DNA from: Delphinus delphis
Lineage: Eukaryota > Chordata > Mammalia > Artiodactyla > Delphinidae
Assembly: GCF_949987515.2 (NCBI RefSeq)
Contig: NC_082692.2
Coordinates: 91,521,488 to 91,585,487 of the forward strand
DNA: 64,000 bases
Reading direction: 5' to 3'
Positions 23,656-34,288 of the stretch are shown piece by piece. The translations under genes and the position numbers were made by a program. Under the pieces are notes generated by a model. It was given only the letters and a program-made list of their open reading frames with translations. It had not been told where the DNA came from and made no database searches. Position 1 is the stretch's first letter, and each line of letters opens with the position of its first letter.

Positions 23656-25279
23656 TGCTTCCTGATGTTTCACAACCATTTAACTAAACATCAAATGGTA
23701 AGTATATCATGTAATTAAATATTTTCACTGTGTAATGTGGTGACTGCTCCCCAAGAAAAACCTGTTCATTTGGTTGTCAGTATCTTTTCCTAAGGGGCAG
23801 TTGTCATGAAGATGGATTCCCCCAAAAGACTTTTGATAATATCATTTAGTTTGGTGGCTCTGCAAATAAACAAGAAAAACAACAGCAAACATGTCCTCAT
23901 GGGAAATTCTAAATCTTACTTAGTACTGTCTTTAAGATTTTAGCATTTACATGAGCATACTGAAAACATCTCTCTATGTCTATAACTTGTCTGGAAAGTA
24001 ATTTCACATCTTTAATGAAAAAAGATGATCAATAAAACAACAGATTATCATGTTTTAAATACAGCAACACACATGCAAAAATCAATATGAAGTCATTAAG
24101 CTAGTCAATATGGAGACCTGGAGACCAAAAATTATCCAGATTACAATGAATTTTTTTGTAATGACATTCTTATTACAAATCTATTTGTGCAATTCTGAAA
24201 TAATCAGTCCTAAGGACACACCAAATTATACTGAGAAGTTGAAAAACAAGGGGAAAAAAAGCAAACCCTTTGCTTTCCCTCAAACAGCATTTGTTTAAGA
24301 TAAAAGGAATAGCTCTAATTTCCTTACCTTCACAGTCTCGTTTATTTTGCTATTTCAGTGGGGCCACATATCACCATTTACTTAAGAGGAGAAATGTATG
24401 TGGTGTTTTTCATATTTTCTATTCTACCTCATTCCACAATAGGTTTATGGAGTCAAATAGAATATAAAAGAAAAGTGTCTGTCATGGACTTTGTTCTAGG
24501 TTTATGCATTAAGGTATTTAAAAAAAAAAAAAAAAGGAAAGATATGGTGACCTCTAAACCAATCTCTAGTCCCTGAGTTAGCTGGGGAGTTTCAGGAGAG
24601 AACATTTGTAACGTAAGATTTTCCATTCTTGCACTATTTCCAAATCTTAGCTATCATCATTGTAAGTAGGGCAGAGAAAAAGACTGATTGGATTTTCCAC
24701 AAAATGGCCACCTCTAAATTAAATATAGCTTGGGAGCTGTCCTGCTATTTTCTAGTGATATAGAATTACTGATTTAATCAGGTAAATATAAAAATTATTT
24801 TCTGAGTCCCTTCACTTGTTTAGGTAAATTTCTATACTATGTTCCTGAGGAAACCAATGAATATCTTCAAGCTTGATTTACTTTCTTAGGATGCCATTTT
24901 AAGCTCAAAAAAATCCTAAAAGAAGATGCATTTCTTAATAGAAGCAGAGTAACTGATGCTAAACTATTTCACATTATTCTTGCCTGCTGAAGTTTATGCT
25001 AGTGCCACATTATATACCACTTTCATTATAATACTTTGGCTGTAATTATCTTATGAGAAAATATGGTCAATAACATGAAAACAAATCACAAATTTGGAAA
25101 GTAGTAGAGTTAGTGTCAAATGCAGTATCACTACATATGCTTTGCTCTTTCATTTTGATCTTGATCAATCTGGATACATATTTATTCTATTCTGAGTAAA
25201 TTCAGTAACAATATAATGAAGGAAATCTTGTTACAATCACAGATTTGTGGATTAATGAAAACCAGTACTATAAAGCAAT
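23656..25279. other. unassigned non-coding stretch
   Basis: About 1.6 kb, AT-rich, with no recognised gene or repeat. A 16-base A run lies at 24520-24535. A frame near 24143-24298 starts with a hydrophobic N-terminus (MNFFVMTFLLQIYL). It is short, has a poor start context and has no support. Confidence 0.5.
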
Positions 25280-26020
25280 GTTATCCTCATCCTTTCAAGT
25301 ATATTGAGAGAATACTGCTTCCAGTTACAGTGGTGTAGTTTCTATCAGACCCCAGAGAAAAACTATAAATTCTGAACAAAATTACCTGAAGGCACTGGAG
25401 AACAACAAAGAAAAGGCAAACTCTGTGTTGGAGAAGGCTGGGGGGAGCGGGAGGGAATATAAACTTGGAAGAAGGTAATGACACAGTGAGGATCCTGTTT
25501 TTACATCTTTCCTATCAGAGGACAGGCGCCCGTGTGAGGTACTACAATTCAGATATAAACCTGCAGTTTTACTGGCATGAAGAACCAGAGGATCAAGTCC
25601 GAAGTGCCCACAACAAGGTAGTGAGAATGCTACTAAAGAAATAGAGTCAGAGAGGGAAAAATCCCCTATTCTGGGCAAAAATTCTGCCCAAGTCTCTGGC
25701 TGACCCCATGAGTGGAACAGACTCCAAGGAGCCCAACTAAGAGAAAAAGAGCTGCACAGATTCTAGCTACTAAAATCACAAAGGAGATAGGCATTTAGAA
25801 TTTGAGTTGAGTCATGTCGACTGCTAAATTGTGTTTCAATATGCATCAGAAGAACATAAAAGAATACAGAGTTTCTACAACATATTGACAAAATCAAAGA
25901 TAAAATCCAAAATTTAGATATACACAGAAACAAGAAAACATGGCATATAATCAAGGAAAAGGAAATTAATCTAGATTGAGCTTGAGATATTCAGTTAGCA
26001 GAAAACCATTTAAAAGTAGC
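25280..26020 (+). mobile_element. old L1 5' UTR-like sequence
   Basis: Words resembling the 5' UTR of old mammalian L1 occur in order: GACCCCAGAGAAAAACTATA, CAAAATTTAGATATACACAG, AAACAAGAAAACATGGCA and AAACCATTTAAAAGTAGCTA. It abuts L1 ORF2 sequence on the same strand, implying a large internal deletion between the 5' UTR and the end of ORF2. Confidence 0.5.
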
Positions 26021-26630
26021 TAATACCAAAAGCACAAGCAACAAAAACAAGCGAAACTATATCAGACTAAAAAAAACCTCTGCACCGTAAAATAAATGAT
26101 CAACAAGATGAAAAGGCAACCTACAGAATGGGAGAAAATATCTGCAAACCACCTAACTAATAAGGGGTTAATATCCAAAATATACAGGGAATGCATACAA
26201 CTCAATAGCGTGCACACACACACACACACGCGCACACACGCACACACACGCGCACACACGCACACACACACACACACACACAATCCAATCAAAAAATGAG
26301 CAAAGGACCTGAATAGTCATTTTTCCAAGGAAGATATTCAAATGGCCAACAGATACATGAAAATGTGCTCAATGTCACTAATCATCAGGGAAATGCAAAT
26401 CGAAACAATAGATATCACCTCACCCCTGTTAGAATGGTTATGATCAAGAAGACAAGAAATAACAAACGTTGGTAAGGATGTGGAGAAAAGGGAACCTTTG
26501 TGCACTCTTGGTGGAAATGCAAATTGGTGTAGCCATTATGGAAAACAGAATGGAGGTTTCTCAAAAAATTAAAACTACTATATGATCAACAAATTCCACT
26601 TCTGCGTATTTATGCAAAGAAAATAAAAAC
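26021..26630 (+). mobile_element. L1 ORF2 C-terminal portion, sense, with CA repeat
   Basis: Typical late ORF2 words: GATGAAAAGGCAACCTACAG, TAAGGGGTTAATATCCAAAA, GGCCAACAGATACATGAAAA, CATCAGGGAAATGCAAATCG, CCATTATGGAAAACAGAATG. The frame is broken by stops and by the microsatellite at 26210-26282. It ends abruptly at a junction near 26630 with a different ORF2 section. Confidence 0.9.
26210..26282. repeat. CA microsatellite with CG interruptions
   Basis: About 73 bases of alternating purine-pyrimidine (CA)n interrupted by CGCG and CACG steps at regular spacing. Such tracts are length-variable and favour left-handed Z-DNA. It sits inside degenerate L1 ORF2, presumably grown from a short seed. 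The low-complexity Cys/Val frames on the minus strand here are artefacts. Confidence 0.95.
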
Positions 26631-26960
26631 TCATTCCATGACGCCACCATCACTCTGATACCAAAACCAGACAAAGATATCACAAAAAAAGAAAATTACA
26701 GGCCAATATCACTGATAAACATAGACACAAAAATCCTGAAAAAAATGTAAGCAAACTGACTCCAAAAATACATTGAAAGGATCATACTCTATGATGAGGT
26801 GGGATTTATTCCAGGATGCAAGGGTTTTCCAATATCTGCAAATCAATCAATATGATATACTACATTAACATAAAGAAGAATAAAAAAACATCATCTCAAT
26901 AGATGCAGAAAAAGCTTTTGATAATACTCCACATCCAATGAGGAGAAATGTTAAACTAAT
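26631..26960 (+). mobile_element. L1 ORF2 reverse-transcriptase section, out of order
   Basis: Words from the middle of ORF2, upstream of the previous segment in a normal L1: CCATCACTCTGATACCAAAA, ACAGGCCAATATCACTGATA, GGATTTATTCCAGGATGCAA, TCTCAATAGATGCAGAAAAA. Coming after the C-terminal part, this must be a second element or a rearrangement. Confidence 0.85.
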
Positions 26961-27300
26961 AAATATGGTGGGGAGGGAAAAGGGTAAGCTGGGACGAAGT
27001 GAGAGAGTAGCATTGATGTATATACACTACCAAATGTAAAACAGTTAGCTAGTGGGAAGCAGCCACATAGCACAGGGAGATCAGCTCGGTGCTTTCTGAC
27101 CACCTAGAGGGGTGGGATGGGGAGTGGGATGGGGGGTGGGAGGGAGATGCAAGAGGGAGGGGATATGGGGATACATGTATGGGGATACATATAGCTGATT
27201 CAATTTGTTATACAGCAGAAACTAACACAACACTGTAAAGCAACTATACTCCAATAAAGGTGTTAAAAAGTATAAATAAATAAATAAGGTGTTTCTTTCT
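26961..27300 (+). mobile_element. young L1 3' UTR, sense
   Basis: The same young subfamily as at 11.0 kb. It contains AAGCTGGGACGAAGTGAGAG, CACATAGCACAGGGAGATCA, a G-rich stretch with small internal duplications (27108-27160), and the end CTATACTCCAATAAAGGTGT followed by an (AAAT)n tail. It is inserted within older L1 ORF2. The word CCACATCCA occurs on both sides (26928 and 27322) but not at the exact insertion edges, so a TSD is not secure. Confidence 0.88.
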
Positions 27301-27304
27301 TTTT

Positions 27305-27722
27305 GGAAAAAAAGTTCCACATCCATTTATGATAAACACTCTTCATAAAGTGGGCATAGAGGAAACATACCTCAACATAATAAAGACCATATATGGCAAA
27401 CCCACACCTAACATCATACTCAGCTAACACCATACTTAAAAATAAAAAGTATAAAAAACACTAAGTTAAAATGATATATCCTCTCCCTGTTCACTGCAGC
27501 ATTATTTACAATAGCCAAGACATGGAAGCAACCTAAGTGGCCATTGTTGAATGAATAAACAAAGAAAATATGGTGTACATACAATGGTATACTACTGAGC
27601 TATGAAAAAGGAAAACTTGCCATTTGTGATAACATGGATGGACCTTGAAGGCTTTATGGTAATTGAAGTAAATCAGACAAAGAAAGACAAATACCATATG
27701 ATCTCATTTATACGTGGAATCT
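27305..27722 (+). mobile_element. L1 ORF2 pieces (RT section then C-terminus), sense
   Basis: It resumes with TTATGATAAACACTCTTCAT and GGAAACATACCTCAACATAA, then jumps to late ORF2: GCAGCATTATTTACAATAGC, GATAACATGGATGGACCTTG, ATCTCATTTATACGTGGAAT. A 26-base A run follows (27725-27750). The frame is broken. Confidence 0.85.
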
Positions 27723-27768
27723 GTAAAAAAAAAAAAAAAAAAAAAAAAAACAACAAAAGCAAAACATA

Positions 27769-28018
27769 AAACCCCCCACAAAAGGGCTTCCCTGGTGGCG
27801 CAGTGGTTGAGAGTCCACCTGCCAATGCAGGGGAACATGGGTTCGTGTCCCGGTCCGGGAAGATCCCACATGCCGCGGAGCGGCTGGGCCCGTGAGCCAT
27901 GGCCGCTGAGCCTGCGTGTCCGGAGCCTGTGCTCCGCAACGGCAGAGGCCACAACAGTGAGAGGCCCTCGTACCGCAAAAAACAAACAACCAAACAAAAA
28001 ACAAAACCTCCCACAAAA
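27769..28018 (+). mobile_element. CHR-type SINE (short form) with 15-base TSD
   Basis: The head GGGCTTCCCTGGTGGCGCAG contains the Pol III A box. The B box is GGTTCGTGTCC. The body ends CCCTCGTACCGC followed by an A/C-rich tail. Near-identical 15-base duplications flank it, AAACCCCCCACAAAA (27769-27783) and AAACCTCCCACAAAA (28004-28018), with one mismatch. The SINE sits between ORF2 and the 3' UTR of an older L1. Confidence 0.95.
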
Positions 28019-28375
28019 ATCCTGAACTCACAGTAACAGAGAACAGATTGGTGGTTGCCAGAGGTAGGGGATAGGGGGAGCGGTAATGGGCGAAGCTGGT
28101 CAAAAGTTACAAAATTCTAAAAATAAATAAGTTCTGGGAATGCGTTATACAGAATGGTGACTATAGTTAACCGTACTGTACTATATATATGAAAGTTTCT
28201 CAGAGAGTAAATGTCAAAAGTTCTCATTGCAAGAAAAAATATATAACTCTGAGAGATGATGGATGTTAACTAAACTTGTAATCATTTTGCAATATATACA
28301 TATATCAAATCATTACTTTGTACATCTTAAATGATGTTATACGTCAATTATATCTCAATAAGGCTGGGAAAAAAA
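28019..28375 (+). mobile_element. older L1 3' UTR, sense
   Basis: The tail of the L1 split by the SINE: GATTGGTGGTTGCCAGAGGT, GGTCAAAAGTTACAAAATTC, GAGATGATGGATGTTAAC, ending CAATTATATCTCAATAAGGC. This matches the second module of the L1 tail at 9.7-10.1 kb. Confidence 0.85.
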
Positions 28376-29099
28376 ACACTAATGCTTGAAGAATTTGAAT
28401 GATGTGCTTACAATTTCACAGAGAGCTGAAAAGTGAGACTAGCACTTACTTCAAGGACTTTCTTTGCAAATGCCATGCCTTTACCATAAGGTGGTGGTTT
28501 GAAAAAATCCACTTTCTCATTTAATGTCAGTATCTTCAGCCCTAACTGTCCAAGTTCGTAACATATTTCCAAGGGACACATGTAAGTCTTCCTTCAATGT
28601 ATTTTCTTGTTCTTTTTAAAATTTACATTTACATTGTCACCACTTAGAGCCTTTCTTATTTTACACATCAAGCCTTGCCTGTGCTCCTTCTCTAGTCGTA
28701 TCTTCCTCAGATCTTTCCTTCATACTTTCTACTAAATCATTCTTTATAAAATATGGTACCATACAGCTCCAAATTTATTATAAGTCAACACAGTCTTAAA
28801 ATAATATTCAAACCTAGAATACCTAAAGTTTTATTCATCTACCATCTGGCTAATGCCTTCAACCTTATTTTCTATAACCCCTTTATTCGAGGCCTCAGAA
28901 AAGAGAAAAAAAGGCCACATACCATGTATATAAATATTTAAAAGATGTAAATCAAACAACATAGTAAATACAATCTACTTATGCTTGTTTTATATACTTT
29001 CATATCAATAAAATTGAAAAATATGTGCAAAGTGAGCAAAAATATGAGCAAGTTACTTAAAAGGTAATATAACTATGCTAAAGGTTATAAAGGAAAATA
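28376..29099. other. unassigned non-coding stretch
   Basis: No gene or confident repeat. AT-rich. Confidence 0.5.
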
Positions 29100-29405
29100 T
29101 GCACTTAGTAAATAAACAAGAATCTCAGCAGAGAAACAGCAAGTATACAAAAGAACTGAATGGAAATTTGAGCGCTAAAAATACAATACGTGAAAATAAA
29201 GAGTTAATTCAGTGAGGTTAAATACCATATTGAGGTGAAATAGGCATCAGTACCCTTGAAGATAAATATATAGAAAACATCTAATCACAAGAAGAGCAAG
29301 GAGAAAGGGTTGAAAAAAACAAAGCCTCAGAGACCTATGGGACAAAATAAAATGGTCTAATATAAAGGTAATTGGATTCCAGAAGATAAAGAAAGGGATA
29401 CAAAA

Positions 29406-29790
29406 AATACTTCAGGAGTTTTCCCTGGTGGTGCAGTGGTTAAGAATCCTCCTGCCAATGCAGGGGGCACGAGTTTGAGCCCTGGTCCGGGAAGGTCCCA
29501 CATGCCGTGGAGCAACTAAGCCTGTGTGTCACAACTACTGAGCCTAAGCTCTAGAGCCCACGTGCTACAACTACTGAGCCCACATGCCACAACTACTGAG
29601 CCCACGTGTCACAACTACTGAAGCCTACACACCTAGAGCCCGTGCTCTGCAGCAAGAAGAAGCCACTACAATGAAAAACCTGCGTACCACAACGAGGAGT
29701 AGACCCTGCTCACTGCAACCAGAGAAAGCCCGAGCGCAGCAACGAAGACCCAACGCAGCCATAAATAAATAAGTAAATAAATAGATACTT
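29406..29790 (+). mobile_element. CHR-type SINE (long form) with internal repeat expansion
   Basis: The head is TTTTCCCTGGTGGTGCAGTG and the 3' part AACGAAGACCCAACGCAGCC followed by an (AAAT)n tail. This is the long form, also related to ruminant tRNA-Glu SINEs. Between about 29517 and 29625 the unit ACAACTACTGAGCCCAC recurs about four times (spacing near 23), more than expected. A short duplication ATACTT borders it (29407-29412 and 29785-29790). It lies inside the ORF1 relic. Confidence 0.9.
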
Positions 29791-30516
29791 TAAAAAATAA
29801 AGGCAAAATTTGTCCAAAATTTGGTGAAAGACATAAATTTACAGATTTCAAGAAGCACTGCAAATCCTAAGAGGGATACATGCAAAGAAAACCACATGTA
29901 GGCACATCTTAATCAAATTACTGAAATCTAAAGATTTCAGAACCTCACACCAGCCAGAGAAACACAACACTTTTACACGAACAACAATATTACTTACTAA
30001 TGACTTCTTATCAGAAAAATTAAGTCCAGAAGACAGTAGAATGACATCTTTAAAGTGCTAGAAGGAAAAGAAAAACACTATATGCTCAGAATTCTGTATC
30101 TAGCAAAAATATTCTTCGAGAATAAAAGCAAAAGAGTTTCAGTTAAATGAAAATTAAGTTCTGTCATTAGTCAATGTGCATCACAAAAAACGCTAAATGA
30201 ACTTCTTTAGGCTGAAGACAAATGCTCCTTGGATCTTTAGAAACGCACTAAGAGTACTAAAAATGTTAACTGTGTAGGTAAATATAAAAGATTATCTTTT
30301 TTCCTTCTAATTAAAAAAATATGATGCGACTTACAGCAAAAATTGTGAAACTGTATTTTGGGGTTTAAAATATATCTAGAGGAACTAAATACATATGACA
30401 AATAGAGAAAAAGGAATGAGGAGAAATGGGTAAATATGGCTAAACAGTAGCAAAGTTCTTTTCATTTCATGTGCAGTGATACAATATTAGATCTGAGTTG
30501 ATGGTGGAAGGATATG

Positions 30517-30520
<4 letters not shown>

Positions 30521-30558
<38 letters not shown>
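30521..30558. repeat. TA microsatellite
   Basis: About 19 TA dinucleotides. It is self-complementary, able to extrude as a cruciform and prone to length change. Confidence 0.95.
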
Positions 30559-30560
<2 letters not shown>

Positions 30561-30610
30561 ACCACTATAAAACCTACCAAAAATAATTCAACGAGGTATA
30601 GTTACGAAGA

Positions 30611-31134
30611 CAGCAGATAAATGAAGTACAAGGAGAACACAGACTCCAAGATTACCAAAGATGCAAGAGAGAGAATTCAATGTTTGATTCAATGCCAGAA
30701 TCCCTTCTATAAAACATCTGACCCATTCTGCCCCTACACTGCTCAAATACTTCCAAATGAGAGGGTTCGTAAAGTAGCCTGTTGCCCTATTTTTTCTGAT
30801 CCCAAGTTACACGTGTCTGGAACAATGCCTCTTCCCTCCCACAAAAGTCTCTATTATCTTTCAATTAAATGTCTAAACATCCATTTCTTCTCTATAGTTT
30901 CCCCCCATTTATGCCTGGAGAGAGGAAGTTGTTCTTTTCTAGATGAGCTCCTAGATGACTTCATGCCACTCATCTCCTCTCCCAGCATCCAGTTTATTTC
31001 CTTTATACCATTTGCCAAAAATTTAAAGGGCATGATGGTTCATTTTATTTGTTTAGTGAATATGCCTATTACATAACATGTGCCCAATCACAATAAAATG
31101 AAATTAAAGCAAAGAAATAAACATCACCAGTACG
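30611..31134. other. unassigned stretch with the longest open frame in the window
   Basis: An uninterrupted plus-strand frame of 151 codons (30621-31076) lies here. I recognise no domain. The product is rich in Ser, Ile, Cys and Phe, has no repeated heptads and no clear signal peptide, and no promoter or splice context is visible. It sits just after an L1 relic. A chance frame is the most likely explanation. Confidence 0.45.
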
Positions 31135-31345
31135 AGAAGCTAACATTCAGCGGGTGTGTATCATGAGACAGACACTCTTCTAAAATATTTTACAGGTATT
31201 ATCGTATTTAATCCTCACCTTAAAAAGGTATATTTTATACATAATAAAGCTAAGACACCGAGGCGTTAAGCGACTTGCCCAGGGTTATACAAACTGATAA
31301 GTAAAGCTGGGATATGAACCAAGAGTGAAGCATTTACCTGCTCCT
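31135..31345 (-). repeat. MIR SINE, antisense
   Basis: GCTAACATTCAGCGGGTGTG, TCTTCTAAAATATTTTACAG, GTATTTAATCCTCACCTTAA, GAGGCGTTAAGCGACTTGCC and GGGATATGAACCAAGAG follow antisense MIR order. Confidence 0.88.
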
Positions 31346-32227
31346 GGGTCTTTACATAAGTCAGGGCTACTGTCCTGATGTCTTCTGCCTCATTGTATCT
31401 CTAGTTTTCTTTGCTTGCCTTTACACGACCTTCCTCCTTCTCTGGCCTCCCCATACCTCCCTATAAGGGATTATCTCTCATCCTCTTCCCTGATTTTCCC
31501 ATTCTCCAGAAACCTACTCCAGCTGGCTCCAGGGTACTTGCCCAGTTAACAATCCCATCTTGGTCATAGACCTCAATTTGTCTTCTGATGCCAAATGGAA
31601 TCAATAAAATTGTATTTTGTCAGGGATTACTAATCTTGCTTTAAATAACATAATCATTATCATATTATATTATTGAAAGTACATCCTGTTTATAATATAG
31701 CTCCCAATGTGTGAATTTCCAGACTTCCCTTGAATGTTCCTTCAATTTTCAAATTTGATTTAGCTCTATCTGAATTATATTCTTTATTGAGTTTCTTGGT
31801 GTATATTCCTGAAGTATATATCTTCTGAATAAAGAGCAAGCTGATGTATGGACATGTTCCAAACAGCAAAATTCTGGTTTGCTGACAAGAATTTACTATT
31901 CTGTTAAAGAGTTACATAAGTTACTTTTATAGGCTATTGTTTGACATAGTCTTGGTTTCTTATCCATGATACTGAATCAGATATACTGTGGCAATAGCCC
32001 ATAGAGTTCAATTTTATATTTCACTGTCTCATAACATCAGAGTTCACAGGTATTATCAAATAAGGTTTGCTTTCTTTGCTATTCCCTTTGATAATTAATG
32101 TCAAAACTATGACTCTGTTTTGGTCTGTCTCCATCAAAATCTTCTGTCATGTTGAAAATATCACTTTGCTTTAAGTCTAAGTCAGTTTCATCAGTGATGG
32201 CATGAAGATCTAAAACACAGCTGGTGT
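31346..32227. other. unassigned non-coding stretch
   Basis: About 880 bases without a recognised gene or repeat. The left part (31340-31560) is pyrimidine-rich. Confidence 0.5.
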
Positions 32228-32400
32228 TCTTTCAACAAACGTTAAGCTCTACAAATATACTGAGTGGCTACTATTTTTAAGACTGTGCTAAATTCTTCAA
32301 GAGGGACAGTTGAGTAGGTAATTGGTCTGCTTCAAGCAATTTACAGTTTATTAATGGAGACAAATATGTACTCAAATAAGTCATAAAATGCATCACAAAA
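32228..32400 (-). repeat. L2 3' end, antisense
   Basis: TTCTTTCAACAAACGTTAAG, CTGAGTGGCTACTA, AGACTGTGCTAAATTC and CAAGCAATTTACAGTTTATT follow the antisense L2 terminus. Confidence 0.6.
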
Positions 32401-32989
32401 ATTATTTGGTAGCCTTAGCTTTGTAGCGACAAACTGGATACTGGCCAATTATACCGAATTACGTGCAATGCCCCAAAGCAGAGGTTATTAATTCACCATT
32501 GGTTACTGTCTGGGACAAATGGTAGACTTCAGTTCTCTAGACCAGACAGAGACAGAAATAGGTGTTCAGAAATGTGTATAAATATTTGAATGTAAATTTA
32601 TGCCTACTGAATATAAAAATAAAATATTGAGGCTTGTATTTTTATTACTAATTTAGTTGACATTAATGATGAATTATGAATATTTTACTTACCTACATTC
32701 ATCAGTTTTGAAAAGTTCTTAAAACTAAGCCAAGTATTACATTAGCTCTCGTCACAACACTGATCAGTTTGTAAAAATTCCAATGTTCAGTTACCTAAAC
32801 TGTGAAAACCAGGATGTCGGATGAGATATCTTCTTATGTTGATATTTTATTCTATTTTCATTTTGGAAGATAAATATAACAAAAACCAATTTGTGTTTCT
32901 GAAAAACTATTCAATTTCTTTATCATTTTCTAACTTCCTTGGAGTATAATGTTTCATTTTTAAAGTTAAGTCCATTTTACTGTATGGAA
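32401..32989. other. unassigned non-coding stretch
   Basis: No gene or confident repeat. AT-rich. Confidence 0.5.
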
Positions 32990-33260
32990 TGTAATAACTT
33001 TATTGAGGGATAGTTTACATACAATAATATGTACACTCATTTTAGGTGTAGTTTGATGAATTTTGGAAGTTGGATATAGTCATGTAACTTTCACAAACAA
33101 GAATCATGAAAACACAATTACCCTTTGCACAAGGGGAAAAGCTACAAAAATGGGGAACTCACTTCAGATAGCTCCCTATTTTCCCTCCTGCAACCACATA
33201 CTCCTCACCAGAATCTGTCTGCTTCTGTTCACTCTTCACTGCTTCTGCATTTTATAACTG
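32990..33260 (-). mobile_element. old L1 3' UTR, antisense
   Basis: TAACTTTATTGAGGGATAGT, ACATACAATAATATGTACAC, TTGATGAATTTTGGAAGTTG and AACTTTCACAAACAAGAATC follow the antisense 3' UTR of older L1 (L1MA/L1MB-like). Confidence 0.7.
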
Positions 33261-33431
33261 ATTTCTGTGGTAGGAACCATCTGGTAGAATCTTAATCTAT
33301 CATTCCCTGGGGCCTCTATCTTGTATTTCTCTTTAAGTTTCATTTTTTAGTAGTTAATTTTATTGTATTTTACAAAAGTATCAGTTTATGATGTTTGAAC
33401 ATTTTTTAAAAATCTGGTGCTTCATTATAGA

Positions 33432-33595
33432 TAGTTTGAGAAGCACAGTTCCCAACCAGAGGGTATCAAATCTTGCTACATACCCATCTAAGGAACTTGG
33501 TAAAAAGCAAGAGCTCCAGGAACCATACTAATTCAATGAGCTCTGTATTTTTTCTTATTGTTTCAGGTAGTTCTGATTCACACAAACTCTGAGAA
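33432..33595. mobile_element. decayed hAT MITE (MER5/MER20-like)
   Basis: It runs from AGTTTGAGAAGCACAGTTCC to AAACTCTGAGAATCAATCAC with an internal GGAACTTGGTAAAAAGCAAG. The layout resembles the MER5/MER20 group, but divergence is high. Confidence 0.4.
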
Positions 33596-34115
33596 TCAAT
33601 CACTAAATTAATCTCTAAGTGATTTTCAAAATTTGAGTTTCACCTCTTCTTGAAGCCCTTCTGATGTCCCATTCATTGAAGGCTGTACAGTAGACAGAGT
33701 TAACTAAGCAAGCTAAGGCCTATTACTGGGTGGAGAATTTTTGAATATATCATGGTTGTTAGTTTACTATGAACCTTGGTCTCTTCACTCACGGATTGAA
33801 ATTGGGATAGTGAAATTAATAAGGACCATGTTTTGATAGTACATACTGGCAGGAATATAGAAATTATTTTGCTATTAGTCGGTTAAATGGGCACAAAACA
33901 TGAAGAATATAATTCTCCTGCTTGTAAAGCATAAACATTTTCTGTAGGTTGCTAATATTCTCTCAAACACAACCTTCCCATTTTCTTTCAATTTAACCTT
34001 CATGCAACGAAAAAAATCTGAGGGCCTATGTGATACCAGCAACAATCCCTACCTTTTTCAGCAGACTGTGCACCCTCCTGCTTTTCCCCCAAATGCATGT
34101 CAGTTGCTTACTTAA
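33596..34115. other. unassigned non-coding stretch
   Basis: No gene or repeat recognised. Confidence 0.5.
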
Positions 34116-34288
34116 CAGTAGTTCTCCAGGTGTGGCCTCTGGACAAGGAGCAGCAGAATCACCTGGGAAACTCTCAGATTCTTGAGTCTCCCCCCAGCCT
34201 GCTGAATCAGAAATTCTGGAAAGGGGCTTTATAACTAAGAGGCCCTCCTGGTGGCTCTACAGCATGCTCCAGTTTGAGAACCATACTG
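34116..34288. mobile_element. MER20-like hAT MITE, full length
   Basis: Both ends are visible: CAGTAGTTCTCC at the left and TTTGAGAACCATACTG at the right. Inside are AGCAGAATCACCTGGGAAAC, CTGCTGAATCAGAAATTCTG and AGGCCCTCCTGGTGGCTCTA. Non-autonomous hAT-Charlie elements of this type are shared by placental mammals and carry no gene. Confidence 0.8.

Larger units (their letters stand above)
29100..30610 (+). mobile_element. L1 ORF1 relic, possibly HAL1 (half-L1), split by a SINE
   Basis: A degenerate L1 ORF1 in sense orientation. Recognisable words are CCTCAGAGACCTATGGGACA and GGTCTAATATAAAGGTAATT before the SINE, then GAAAGACATAAATTTACAGA, AGCCAGAGAAACACAACA, CAGAAGACAGTAGAATGACA, CAGAATTCTGTATCTAGC and CTTTAGGCTGAAGACAAATG after it. 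In a normal L1, ORF2 starts just after ORF1. Here UTR-like sequence (GTAAATATAAAAGATTATCT, GGGGTTTAAAATATATCTAG) follows to about 30610 without ORF2 words, as in HAL1 elements. ORF1 is an RNA-binding chaperone protein; this copy cannot encode it. Confidence 0.7.

Noticed and set aside
24110..24298. Short frame with a hydrophobic, signal-like start (MNFFVMTFLLQIYL)
   Set aside because: Poor start context, only about 50 residues after that Met, no family resemblance, and AT-rich DNA produces such hydrophobic stretches often.
26062..26299. Cys/Val- and His/Thr-rich frames
   Set aside because: These are translations of the CA microsatellite.
27784..27860. tRNA gene, from the A box/B box-like SINE head
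   Set aside because: The head is followed by the full SINE body and A tail with target duplications, and the cloverleaf is not intact. It is a SINE, as are the other five copies.
27673..28103. Overlapping minus-strand frames up to 131 codons
   Set aside because: They are read through a SINE, an A run and L1 sequence. The poly-Phe stretch is the complement of the A run.
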